64,000 nt of DNA. Origin: Centropus unirufus (lineage: Eukaryota > Chordata > Aves > Cuculiformes > Centropidae). The notes beneath the pieces are model-generated. The model was not told the DNA's origin. It saw only the letters and a list, made by a program, of their open reading frames with translations, and made no database searches. Positions 13,763 through 26,520 of the stretch are shown in pieces (positions within the stretch are counted from its first letter, which is position 1; every line of letters starts with the position of its first letter). The translations under genes and the position numbers were made by a program. The DNA is taken from positions 8,422,827-8,486,826 of the forward strand of contig VYZI01000002.1 in NCBI GenBank assembly GCA_013397695.1. The letters run 5' to 3'.

Positions 13763-16700
13763 TTCCAAAATAACATTCACTTCAGCTTCGGGTATGAAAG
13801 AATGTCAGTATCTTTGCAGGGTCTGTCTGTCTGCTCATATCAGAAAGCCAGCATAACCTTTTCCTGTAGAGAGAGATGAAATTCCAGTGCTTGGTAAATC
13901 TCCCTGTTAGATCAAGACACTCATGCAAGAAACTAGTAATTCATGTAATTACACTGTGACTTTCATTAAGAAAAATGGAGAGTGCATGGCTTTTTTGTAA
14001 CATTTTACTGGCTCCTGTAAGCCTTGTACTGATACGGACTTGTGCATTTAGCTAGTAGGAGCACTATTGCCTTCAAAGAAGGGAAAGGATGAGGAAAAAT
14101 GGGACTGGGAAGAGTCTGGGTTCTGCAGGGTCACAAGGTGTGGCCAGCTCAACACTTGGAGCGAAGGACCAAGAGACAGACAGAGGGTGGGAAACAGTGG
14201 CTCCTGATGGTCTGAACATGGCAGGGCAGGGTAAAGGAGCCTAAGCATCCCCTCTAGTGATGGGCAGAAAGCCAAGGGTGACAGGGAGATTTATAGGAAT
14301 GGGGTGGCTGGGAAAGAGATGTCCTGAAGATGAGGAAACCTGAGGGTGATGCATTGTGGAGACAGGATGAAACCGAGCCACGTCACGTATTTTAATCTGC
14401 AATTGTTATTAATAGTTTCTTGGCCAATATACTATTTCCACCAGTTTTACAAAAGAAAAACCTAGGACCTGAGGAGCCTACTATGACAAGACTTATGACA
14501 TCTACTTCTAAAATGTCATTCCTTATCGTACTGGTGACTTCTACAACCACTGCAGAAGAAACGCTTCTGCTGGGCCAGATACAGTAGGAATTTCACCCAG
14601 TCCGTCTATGAAAGCAAATTTCAACTAGCAGATAGACCAGCCAGAATTCTAAGATAGCTTCTGGTTGTCTTTACCTCTAGGAAGAGGATGGAGTTTGGAA
14701 ATATGAAGGAGCAAGTAGGCAGGTATAGACCAAAAAACAAAAAAAAAAGAATAAGAAAACCAAGAGAATACAAAAAGAGTAAGGAAAGAATGAAAAGGGG
14801 AAGGAATTTCTCCATCAAAGGTAAAAAAAGAGAATGGACAAGGGCAAAAAGAGACAAAAGAAACATTAAAGATGACAAAGTGGGTCAGGGAAAGAAGATG
14901 TAGAACCTCAGGCTGCTGTGATTTGTATAGCTCTGTGTGTATGTTATGCAAATAGACTGTTTTGCATGCAGAAGAATAATTACAAACATTAGTTTAAAAA
15001 ATAAATTACTATCAATTAGAAGTATTAGATAATAGGGGTGTTTTTATTATATCCTATGTTTATCTACAATAAAGGCTTACCACAGATACAACTATGCTTC
15101 CATGACCCCATCTCAGTCTGAAAAGGATGCATCTCTTGAGGATAATGGATTTGGCCTCCAACGTCCACGCAACCTGCAGCCTCTTTGATGAACTTGCAAA
15201 TTATTCCATAGTATAATAGTAGCCTGATTTAAGGGCAGTAATTTTTCAAATACAGGGCTCCATGCATGGGTTTAATGACTTGTGTACACAAAAACATTAC
15301 TCCAAAAGAAGTTAAGGTACAAGCTTAAAGAAGGAACAGCTCTTCCACAATAATTCCTAGTGTAAAAACACCAGCTGTAACCGGAGCAACCGATTTTCCG
15401 ATTCTTAATGTGCTTCCAGTGTGTTCCATGTAATGATTCTTATATTAATCCCTCTGCACAACAGCTCTTAGAGAAAAAAATTTAATCATTGTTCAGTTGA
15501 TTTGGTTTTAAATGGTAACCTGTACACAAAAAGCTCAGTGTCCGAAATGTCCCACCTACCTCGGCACGCGTCCCCAGACCTGGCTGGCTACCTTTTGTTT
15601 CCAAACTCTCCTGTGAATAAAATGAGGAGGGAAGGACCAGGCAACTCATCTGGATTGGGGGAGTAAATGATAGAGATGGAGATGCACGCAGTGCCTCTCA
15701 GCAGTCTCTGCTGAGCGTCTGCATGGTTTGTGGTTGTGCGAAATGACAAGGTAGGTCTGGAAGCCCCTGTGTTAAATCGGTGGAGTTAAATAAGGTTTTC
15801 TTTCACACTGAAAGCACATCTGGATTCCAGATATTCAGAGCAAAAGCAGTGATGTCTGGTAAGGCATGGGAGTTACTCATGGGGCCATTGTTTGGCACCT
15901 GACCTCTTCATTATAAGGAGATGAAGAAAATCAGTAAAGGATGAAACCCGCCGTGTGTCCTTCTGGAAACATCACTGCAAGGCACTGCACAAGCAACTAC
16001 CGTAACATCCTCTGTTGAGTTCTCATACTGGAGGCCATTGCAGGCTTCACTTCTAACTTTCTATTTCCTGGAATTTATTGGTTTCCCCACAATTTTAGCA
16101 CTACTACTATAGAGCTCAGCTGCTTGGAACTCTTTCTGATACCTTTAACAAAAAGACTGAATAATTTTGTATTTAAATAATTCAATAACCAACATGCAGC
16201 ATGACTCGAGGTCTTTGGAATATTTTTAAAAGGTGTTTTTAAGGACAGATGATGTATTTATCTATCCATTTAACATCAATATCCCGAGTAAGCATAGTTA
16301 CACTTATTCACATCTTGCTAGGGGAGGTGAAAGCGTTTCATGTAATACAAGTATGTCACCCAGTTATTTTCTAACAGAAGACCCCAAAATTAAAAAAAAA
16401 TGCTTTCTCTTTCTGTATCACTAGTAACAAGTTTACTCTCTTTATCTGGTTTCAAGCTTATTGAATTGCTGGGATTTCTATCATTGTTAATATACCTTAT
16501 AAAGCTATAGTCCATGGATTTTTTCCTTGTCTTTTGCCTCTCACATCAATTTTCTGTGCTTCTAACATTCAATCTATTTATATTGCTATCTATTTCATCC
16601 CTACCCCTTTGTTATGGCTTCAAATGTAATTTATTATATCTGTAACTAATATCTCTGATTTCTAATTGCTAATTTTATTTTATCACTGGGACAGTGTGGC

Positions 16701-18109
16701 TTTTAGCCAAACACCTCCTTGATTGTAAAACTGATTTCTTTCACCCGCACCTGAAATACACGCCTGTATGTGGAAGGCCAAGAGCATATTTTAAGGAAAA
16801 CCTCATTTGCATCAACCAATTATTACAAATATTTTATCCGAGACTAAATAGAAGACAAATGCATATGCCTGTTTTGTACAAGGTATCCACATCCTATTGC
16901 ATTAGAATACTACATTAGGGAAATAAATTTATGGATTGAAATATTTAATTGAACATTAAATTCAGTTTGTATTAGCCTAAGTGTAAAATATGAAACTAAA
17001 TATTAAGAATTATATGTGATAATTAAAGTCTATATGTAACCGAGGATTTCTTATCTGCAGGTTTACTGTAGAGAGCTCATTGGATTTCTAAAACAAACCA
17101 TTGGGGACTGGACAAATGATATTTACACTCTTTTAATTATCCAGTGAGATTAGTGTTTGCAGTCTGTGTAAGTAGGTCACAAACACAGCAATGAAAATTA
17201 ATTGTGCTACAGAACAGCAATGATTCATATGTTTTCTAGTCATAATTCTAGTAGTATTTAAAGATAAGCCTCCTTAAATAATTTATTTTTAAGAAGATCT
17301 ATTAACAACATTAGAAGGATACTTTCAAAACAGAACAAAACCCCACTCTCGGTGGAAGTAATTTCTCTCTGCATTTATCCAGTTTTACCTTGCAGTACAA
17401 TTACTTTCATCTTCAGAGATATGCAGAGTCAGCACTCCATCACACGTGCTGTCTGTCAGAAATGTATGTCCTCAATTGAATTTTTTTCTTTTTCAAGTAT
17501 AATAAATGAGAAGGGATAGTATGTCACCAAGACAAAGTCCTGAGCCTTTTTTTTTAATCAGCTGTTATGCTGATTTCGACAGAAACATGCTGGGCTCGAC
17601 CACATTTGTGTCCACACACGTGTAATTCTTTTTTCACCGTGCTCCAGAGTTCATTATTTTGCCATGTTCTTGCTCTCAGACCCTTCTTGCAGCAGTGCTG
17701 GCCCTACACGATGCTCTGCGAATAGCAGCAAAGACTGCCACATGCTGCAGCTGCTGGCTTGTTTTTTTTTTAATTCCCTCCACACACACATTAGGCTCAA
17801 AATCACATCATTTTAAGGTTCTACCAACCTCTGTGAGCTTCTTCTTTCATTATGCTCATTCGTTTTAGTTATTGCATTAGTTCCATTTCCCCAATCACAG
17901 TTACACTAGTGTATCAGCATTTCCCACTTCAATTGTTTTCAGTGCATTAAAAATTACTCATAAATACTGATTCATGATCAAATTTGGCATAGCTTGCTTC
18001 GCGGGTCAAGCAAACACATTTTTCTTTCGCAGATTAAAAGCAGAGTCTGTTTGATAGTATTTAAGCCATTTCACCAGTTGAAAAACAGTTAGGTTTATTA
18101 ATTCAGAAA
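13763..18109. other. Intergenic, purine-rich block but no gene
   Basis: No supported gene. The stretch 14,690-14,905 is strikingly purine-rich on the plus strand (runs of A with G), which is why long frames rich in Lys and Arg (plus) and in Phe, Leu and Ser (minus) appear there; this is composition, not coding. The stretch 16,900-17,330 is very AT-rich with several TTAATT-like homeobox-type sites. Confidence 0.5.
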
Positions 18110-18222
18110 CACTGTGCCAAGTTCTGCTGTTATTTATACTACTGTTAATCCAGAGTAACCCAACTGTATACAGTAGATTAGTCTGAATTTATATCTGCTT
18201 TTATAAAAACAAAGTCTGGCCC
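18110..18222 (+). repeat. Ancient amniote interspersed repeat (fragment)
   Basis: The segment contains TTAATCCAGAGTAACCCAAC, then GAATTTATATCTG, and ends AAAGTCTGGCCC. This order of blocks resembles an old, widely scattered amniote repeat whose copies carry CCAGAGTAACTCC, then GATTTACACCAG, then CAGAATCTGGCCC. I recognise the pattern from memory and cannot name the Repbase entry. The copy is strongly diverged. Confidence 0.4.
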
Positions 18223-21200
18223 TTCTTAGCTTAAATAAATAGTGAGAGGGGTGGCAGGGAAGAAAGAAAAGAAACAGATTAATTAGAAGAAAAATCTGCC
18301 TGCTCATTGAAAGGTCAAAGTGAGTTGGTGCCTAGTGTTTAGTTGCTGCAATACTTGCCCCAGGCAGGAAGGGGTTTGCAAATGGGGTTCCCACTGATAG
18401 TTCTGTATTTCCAGTTCAGCTGGAGATTTAATCCATTTGTGTGTGAATTATTGAATAGCAAGAGGAATCTGGTGTCTCGAGGAGCAAAGCTGGCTTTACT
18501 GAGTGAGCATTAACCTCTTTCGCACATGGGAACGGTGGCTAACATAAGAAGTGAATTTCTGCCCTATATCCAGTTGCAAACCATTCAGATCACCAGAAAA
18601 CCTTTAAGATAATTATTCCAAAACCCTATAACCTTTCACTGGCACTAAAGGTGTTTTACAAGATGAAGATGCCTCAACGAGTTGTCTTCTCAGACCCATC
18701 TATTGCCAAGAGCATGGTGCTGTAACAGCTACAATGACGTTTCAGATTACTTTGACCCAGGTTGTGTATCTTGAAGGTAGGATTTCTGAATAAGGTGGGT
18801 CAAACACATCAAGGTGGAATAGCTCCCCTGTAGGTTTTTAAGGTTGCAAATACCGAAGAGCCATTCCCAGGAAGGTCTCAGTCCTTTGTCCAGATATTTC
18901 CAGATTCCACAGCTGTATAAAGCCTTTAATTAATGCCCCTCTGTGCATGTTTTAAGGCTGGCTCTGGTGTTCTTTCCTTCTCCTCCTCATCAGCTTTGCC
19001 AGGTGACAGTAGCCACCTCTGCTACTGAGCTGCATTTATTGGCTCCTCTTTGAAATTCCGCATAGTCATATATCTCTGTGACAAGGATATACCTGCTGCC
19101 TTCTGTCTGATGGCTGTGCCACTGATGGATTCCTTTTTCCAAAATCCAGCAAGGAAGCTCTTCCAACCCAAATGAAGATCAATCGCACTGCACCTGAAGT
19201 TTTGATAAATACTTTTGATCCTCCAATAATGACTAATTGCTTCAGGAGAGCACAGTAATTCTGATGACACTCATTTATCAAACAAGGGAGAAGAGAAACT
19301 CGGACCTTTATAGCAAAGTCAGCCATCCCACTTTAGCAACTATATTTTATTTTATACAGTGTAGGTCAGCAAAGAGAGCATCTCCTACCTTGTTCAAATC
19401 AACGCAATAAGCCTCTCTGAAGCCTAAGAATGAGCACAGTGTGAATGATGCTCTGTCTATACAGCCTCCATCCTTATCCATTTCATTTGAGATGATCAAT
19501 AAACATGAATAAGAAATGCCCAAATCCCACCGGCAGTTACAGAAGCTGTTCCCACATCTGCAACTGGTGGTGTTCTCGGGGCTTCCACTGTCTTCTGAGA
19601 GAAGACAATAAAATTACATGGTTAAAATAACCGTGAGTACTTCATGTTATGCCTGGGGGAAGATGAAGTGTGGAACACGGAGCCAGGAGGTCCCTGAAAG
19701 AGTCATTTCGCTGACGGGGGCCCTCTTGCCAGCTGTCCCCGACTTTGGAGGACCTTGCCAACGGAGTTCTCCTTGCCTCCTCCTGATGGAAATATGGGAG
19801 CTACCTGCCCTTCCTGCTGGTTTGGGCACACTCTGCAGGTCAGCCTCCACTTGCAGTATCCAGAGTGACCTGCGGGTGGAAGTCCTGCGGAAGGAAAAGG
19901 GAGGCACAAAGGCAAGTTTACCAAGACTCAACCAGATACGGTGGCGCTCCAGAGGGCATTCTGGTGGGATTGCCTTGCTGTCCCCTTCCAGTGACACATG
20001 GTCATTGCGCATCTATCCGCTTTCAAGGTGTCAGTGAATGAAAGGGCGTGAAGCAGTATCAACCGCACTCCGTGGGCTGTGGAAAATGTCTGGTGCAGCT
20101 GTTCTGCCCCATAGCTGCATGCAGTTGTGGCTGAAGTTAATGCTCAGTCCATAAGCTACTGCTTTCGTCCATGCTGTAGTGTTTCATACTGAGCTCTGGC
20201 TATGGGAGCTAAGGAGAAAATGCATTAATTATGTTGTCATATCCATGCAAAATAACATCATTTCAGAAGGCGTTGCAGACAGCTTAGTGACAACCTTTTA
20301 TTTACCACAGAAAAATTGAGCAGGAGTAGAGGATCAAAACACTTTGAGCATAATAAGGAATCAGCGATTGTCTCTTTTGTCAGCTCATCGTTGAATTTCA
20401 TGCTGTCTCCTTGCGCAGCTGGATGTAGCTTCTAGCCAGGAAGTGACTTGGCTGGTACCTGCAAGGTTCCATGCTATGCGCAGGCATAGGTAAAATGCTG
20501 TCAGGTTTAGAGTGAGAGCCATAGAGGTTGGAAGTCTCAAAGAGAAACCTACTTTGCTTCAAAGGGAGAAAAGATTGCACTTGACCTCTTCCTTTGCATA
20601 GAAACTGCCTCTGGAGCCCGCTGGCTAAAGTATCCAATACTCCATCTTCATCTAGACAATCTCCATGGAGTTTTGAACTGCCACCTACGCTTAGAAAATT
20701 TAAGTCCGATTTCAGATTGTCTGCGAATTGTTGTCACCCTGGAGGTCAAATGCCTAGAAGAGAGGAGCATCTATAGCAAGGATGCTTTAAAGGTGTATGC
20801 ATACATCACATACAATGTTATCTTTGTTACATCTTGATAATATATTGGCCTCTTTTACTTTAAGCAGTAGGTGATGTGAACTTAACGTGTCCCAAGACAG
20901 TTCTCAAATTGAGCTCTGTATACATAGGTACATAACTCACTTGTTACCATTAGTGTAAGAGAGAATACTGATGAACACATTCAAATTCCAAGAGTCGGGA
21001 TTTACTTTCTAAGGTTGTTCATTATTATTCTGGCAAATCTTCATGGCATTAAGAATACGGCTCCTCCGAGAGCAATCTAGGAAATCCCCAACCTCATCCT
21101 TGTTCACAGTGTTGATGCTATGGGAAGTATAGTGGGAATAAAGAAGGAAAAAAAAAAAGCATGCATGAACGTTCCTACCATAATTCCTATGTTATTCTCT

Positions 21201-21662
21201 TCTTAATAAGTAAATAGATAGTACTGATTGACCTAGCAAGCTTGGTACATTCTTGGTACAATGGCAATATCTTCATCTGCTGGCTCAGGGCAACCATGGA
21301 GCCGAGAGGCTTTGTCACCCCTATTCCCTGGACAGAGAGGGAGACGTTACATACCTGGTTCTTTCCTTGTTTGACCAGAGTAAGGATTCCTGATGCACCA
21401 GACAAGTAGGCTAAAGAAACCCATTCAAGATTTGGGTGAGAACACGGTGTGAGGGCTGCTTCTTCCTTTGGCTTCCCTTGCTTGCTGGCACCAGTTTCAC
21501 CTTGGAAATCAACCACTTTTACATACCAACAGCTACTGCATGCCTAAGTGCTTCATTCAGTATGTAGGACCTAGATCTTCCAGATCCTTGGAGATAAGCC
21601 CATACCTTCGTTTGTGACAAATGAAGTCATTTGACTGGTGATAATGAAAACCATTGCCCTGG
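18223..21662. other. Intergenic, no supported gene
   Basis: Unique sequence. A 139-codon plus frame (19,618-20,037) and a 121-codon minus frame (19,647-20,012) overlap each other in a locally GC-richer block. Neither resembles a known protein, and both being open at once argues for composition rather than coding. Confidence 0.5.
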
Positions 21663-22208
21663 TGCCACGATTTGACTGGGACCAGCAACTAAGCACCACG
21701 AAGCCACTCACCCTCCCCACCAGTGGGATGGGATGAGAATCAGAAGGGGTAGAAGTGAGAGGGGAAATATAATGATAATAATAATGATAATGATGATGTA
21801 AGGAAAAGAGGAAAATAAAGAGTGGAAAGCAAAACCCCACAAACCCAAAGAAAACCGACTGTTCACCACCAAACAACAGGTGTCCAGCCAGCCCCTGAGC
21901 AGCAACCTGCCCCCACCGATGGGCCCACCTTCCCCGTTTCATTGCTGAGCACAACATCAGATGGAATGTTCCTTTGGTCCATTGGAGTCAGCTGTCTCGG
22001 CTGTGCCCCATCCTGAATTCCCGTGCACCCCCAGCCACTGGTGGGGCAGTGTGAGAAGCAGAAAAGGCCTTGACTCTGTGCAAGTGCTGCTCAGCTGTAA
22101 CAAACCCACCAGTGTGTTGCCAACACTAATTTCAGCACAAATACAAAACAGAGCCTCATGCCAACTGCTATGAAGAAATTTAACTCTATTCCCACCAAAA
22201 CCCGTACA
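21663..22208 (-). mobile_element. Solo LTR of an avian endogenous retrovirus
   Basis: A 546-base element bounded by TG at 21,663 and CA at 22,208. It belongs to a very common bird LTR family that I recognise by its landmarks. On the minus strand, the start has GGGAATAGAGTTAAATTTCTT; the middle has CAGCTGACTCCAATGGACCA and the CTCAGCAATGAAAC position where the family has a TATA box (degenerate here). These are followed by an ATT/ATC triplet microsatellite (plus 21,768-21,798) and the end GTGGTGCTTAGTTGCTGG. No internal retroviral genes flank it, so it is a solo LTR left by recombination. The flanks CCCTGG and CCCTTC share only the first four bases, so the target duplication is unclear or decayed. 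All open frames in this stretch belong to the LTR. Confidence 0.85.
21768..21798 (+). repeat. (ATA/ATG)n triplet microsatellite inside the LTR
   Basis: An imperfect tandem run of AAT and GAT triplets. It is the reduced form of the long AAT tract normally found at this place in this LTR family, so it supports the LTR call. Confidence 0.9.
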
Positions 22209-25200
22209 CCCTTCTGGACACTCCTGTCTCACAGACCTGCTCTGTGCTCACAAATGCACCAATGTTTGTAGAAACCTATTATCACAGACTTGTTACAATG
22301 TGAGCTGCTACTACAAAACACAGTTTCTAGATTATTCCATGTCAAACTTTTTTTCCTTTTTTAACACTACAGCGCACGATTTCAGTGTTAGTGAACTGAA
22401 GAGGAGACATTTGGATATGTTTCTTTGTGGTGGATGTGTTAGGAATTTGTGCTGCCTGGAACTTCACTGTCTTCATTCACTGCAATCAAGTAGATTGCAA
22501 CTTTTTCTCTTCCCAAACCCCTCCAAGCGAGAACCAAGAGTTCCGTGGGTGCTCTTTACGTAGGATAGAAAAGTGGTTAACACTTGGCCACTTGTTTCCT
22601 GGATTTGTGATGAGTGATACTAACTCGTCCCTCCTACTCAAAGGTTTCAGTGCGGTAGAGGAGGAAAAACTTTGAATATTGTCCATTTAAGGTCACAAAT
22701 CTTAGGTACAATGTATATGTTCAGCCATGGCTGATGATATCGATTACAAGAAAGGACACATGAAGAGGGAGCTGATTTGGGGGAGGTAGAAGAAGATGAA
22801 TATGCTATTTCTTTTTTCCTTTTATTTTCTTTCCCATAATTGAAGTGAAAGAGAAGCAGAAATGGACTGGCTGGACCCAGCTTCTTGCAAGTGCCAATTT
22901 TTTTGCCACCAGCATCATGGTCGTTTGCTCCTGTTCGGCAACAGCTCTTTCCTGCTGGAGCAGCAGCTGTAGCTGTGACAAGTCTGTGATAAAATGACCA
23001 GCAGAAAACAGCGAAAGAAGCTTATGAGAGGAGGAGAGGGATTTCCGAGTCCATCAGCCTGCTAACACCAACCCTGAGCAGCTACTCCGCGCCAAGAACT
23101 TATACCAGGAACACTATGGTTCAGTACAAACCAGAGCTCTTCATCTTTACAGCTCCCTTTCTCAAGGGGAAAGGGCAAAGTATGGACAGGGAGACACCAC
23201 ACCTTACCTTCTCAGTCTGAGAGTTGGTTTGCTTGGTCTGCACTGCTCTTCTCTGCCTGACCTTGTAAAGATGTCAGCCTCTTCCATGACCACCTAATTC
23301 TGGGAATTGGCATCCAAATCTCTTTCCTCCCTTCAAGGCATTTGATTTTGTTAGTCTGCTCCAGTTTAAAAAAAAAACCATAAAAATAACTCAAAAAAAA
23401 AAAAAAGCAAGCATTTTTTCCCTGTATTTACTCTTCATATTAATATGCCTGTTGTTCTGCCACAGCACACGCTGTAGCTTGTACTTTATGATTTTTATGT
23501 TTTCTGTGTGCTTGGTGTTTAAAAGAACCCTGCAGCTCACCATTTTAATTTTCATGGGTTGTTGGGTTGTTTGGAAACAACCTGTCTGTTGAAAAACACT
23601 TCCTGCAGGGGACAGGTCGACATATAACGTTCCTTAGCTTTTTATTTAAAACATTGTTTTAACCACGTTAATATTACCTTCAATGGGACCGTTGGCTATT
23701 CTGCTCTCAGAGGAGAGGGCTTGTTATCATGTTCTTCTGATAAATGTTTAAATACTTAACCACCAAGTTACAGATCAGCATTTCTTACTACTAGTGGTTT
23801 CTGGCTGCGCATGCACGATTACCCGTTTTCTAACTGCCCTCACAAACAATGAAACTCTGCACAATGATGGTAATAATCCAAAACCAATACGTATTTGTCT
23901 GCAGTGCAAAGAAACAAAACTGTGCCAACCTCAGACCATAGTCTTAAAATTTCTGGAATTATCCTCCCGGATTTTTAATCCAGCTATTTTTGATATCTTT
24001 TTAAAATGCATCAGTTAATTTTTTTTCTCTACTTAGGTCCATTTATCCCTGCATAGCACTCTCTGACCTATTGTCTAGATTTCTCTGTATCTACGCATCC
24101 TGAATAGCAGATGCAACACTTCTTCCTTCAAGGATTGAGGAACAATTGTTGCATTCTACCCCAACAAAACTCCAAGATTATTACAGGCATGTTATATAAA
24201 ACAAGCAGCACCAAAAGCTGCTGTTACTTTTGGAACATCTCATTGGCTTCTGCAGTGACTGGCCACATTTTCTTAAAGGCTGCAAACCTGCTCTTGGACA
24301 CTGGTGTGCCCGAAAGGCTGTGCTGACCCAGGCTCCAGCTCAAACTACTCAGCACCCACTGGCGATGGTGGCCAGCAGCGTGTGCGCAAGGAGAAATTGC
24401 AGGAACAGGACAAATGCAGCACTAAACATTTCTGTGAAGGCTTTCGAAGCCTTTTGCAGTCGACAGGCTGTTTTCTGAGACAGCCAGAGAGCTTGTATTC
24501 TCCCCGTTTTATTTTATCATGGATCACTGGAACCATATTCGCCACATAATCTGACACAATCTCACGCAGCTGGCAGCACATTGTCTTCGTGCAGCCTACA
24601 CTCTCCAGGCTATGTGGAGTTTGTTTTTCTGCTATTTCGTTCCCCTTTCCAGCAAGCTTGTGTAAAATGGCTTTTTTTTTTTTTAATTCCTTGCAGGCAC
24701 AGTGATGGGTGGAAGCACACACTGCTTAGCACCATGTACGCCCCGAGTCTGCACATAATCATTCAACTCCTTGCATGGTCAGAGAGTTTACATTTCATAG
24801 GCTTTTCTTTGTCCTGCTTATTTTTGCCCAGGTATTGCTTGTTTCTATGGGTTCAAGATTGTCTAATACCATCATCTACTGTGGCAGTCAGATTTCTTTT
24901 CAAAACATGCAGCTGGGCTGATGATGTTCTGCTGGCTTTTTCAAAGGACTATTTTTTCTGTGGTTTGTCTCCCTGATGGATGGAAGTAAAGGCCTTGGAA
25001 GCAAATTTACAAGGTGTGCTCCTATGCCAGGCTCTGCCTTCTTCTCTTATAGACACAGATAAAGACAAATAGACAATAACTCTGGATCTTGATACTTCAG
25101 GGGAATTGCTACACTCTGAATCACATCTCTTCAAGGGCCACGCATCCTCTCACTCATCACTTTCGACTTGTTCTGCAGCTACTCCTACTCCTACCTTTAA

Positions 25201-25370
25201 CATCATGTGCAAATAAACAAGAACAGAAAAATAAAATTCAGGAAGATATGTTGCAGCTCAGAATACTTTACTTTTTAAGTAGAGCTATGTAATCTGCCAC
25301 CTCCAGGCATCTCTAATGCTGATCCCTATCCGCAATGCTATCCATTAGCTAACACATTGGTATTTCTACG

Positions 25371-25417
25371 AAAAAAAAAAACAAACCCAAAACAAAAAAC
25401 AAACAAACAAAAAAACA
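25371..25417 (+). repeat. A-rich (CAAA)n simple sequence
   Basis: A run of ten A (25,371-25,380) continues into CAAA/CAAAA units. Low-complexity tract, possibly the poly(A) tail of a lost retrocopy, although no body is recognisable next to it. Confidence 0.8.
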
Positions 25418-25980
25418 GGAAAAACAGCTAAGTTCTGTTGTTCAGAAATCAGCAGATTTTTTTTAAACTCACAGTATATCGAGAAGAAAAAGTCAGAAGT
25501 CAGTAAGTTATGTGCTTCAGTTCCCCATTCTGCAGAATATGAAATGGAAAACTGAGCTCTGCTTGAAAGGTAATTTATGAGTTTATTTAAGTAACTAATG
25601 CAGAGTAATTTATTGATATTAATATAAAAAAAAGAGAAACTGGGTGCCAACGCTACACAATCTACATTGTTTTTAACATTACATTTCTGTTCTCTTGCTA
25701 ATTGCTTTGCTTATTCAGATAATACCTTTAGTTGAGCATCACCTCTGTCACGCCTGTCAGCACAGAAATGCACAACAAAAAGATTCCAAGCCTTTCCAGG
25801 GCTGTATCTCACAGCCTGTTGGAGCAAGGAGTAAAGAGGAATGTTCCTTGGTCCTCTTGGTCCTACTGGTCCAGTTCCTACTGGTCTGAAGGACAGGCTT
25901 TCCAATGAGATTCCTTTTCTCCTTCCTTAGGGGGCTGCTGCCCTTCTACAGCTCTCGGTATATTTTACTGTCACTATAAT

Positions 25981-26006
25981 TATCCAAAAGTGTTATCTTT
26001 TGGATA
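25981..26006. repeat. Perfect inverted repeat (10-bp stem, 6-base loop)
   Basis: TATCCAAAAG at 25,981-25,990 is followed by TGTTAT and then its exact reverse complement CTTTTGGATA at 25,997-26,006. A further ACTA/TAGT pairing (25,973-25,976 with 26,007-26,010) is possible across a bulge on the left arm. Function unknown. Confidence 0.75.
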
Positions 26007-26497
26007 TAGTTATCTTAATGGCCCAGTGACCCAGTTATTATGGACAAGATGTCCACACATTTATTTACCAAGGGAACATCCCTGGAAAGTCAATCTGCAG
26101 AACGCAAACATTTCTTTTGACTGAGACCTGGCACGGGTGCAGTTAGAGGCAGCTGAGGCAAAAGTAAACTCCCTCACTTCTGTATTCTGATAGGGAAAAG
26201 TTTAGGGAACGAGAGTGATACACAGGAGAGTGCAATGATAAATTATCTTTAAGTCTGCACTCTTACTCTGCATGCTGTGTAGCCCTCAGGAGCATAAGTT
26301 AATGTTCCAGTAAGATGAAAAAGAGATAGAGTTTTGGGAGCTGGTGCCACCTATATACACACTGAATATCAATGTCGTTTATTTCACCTGACATGCTTAC
26401 ACAAATATGTTAAACTTCAAGAAAATTAGCTTTTCATCTTACTCTAGAAAGCTGAGTTTAAGCTTTGGAAAGAAAGCACAGAGCAATTCTTTATTTG

Positions 26498-26520
26498 TTA
26501 GAAAGCTAGCGGCTTTCTAA
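26498..26520. repeat. Perfect inverted repeat (9-bp stem, 5-base loop)
   Basis: TTAGAAAGC at 26,498-26,506, loop TAGCG, then GCTTTCTAA at 26,512-26,520. Short palindromes of this size are expected now and then by chance. Confidence 0.7.
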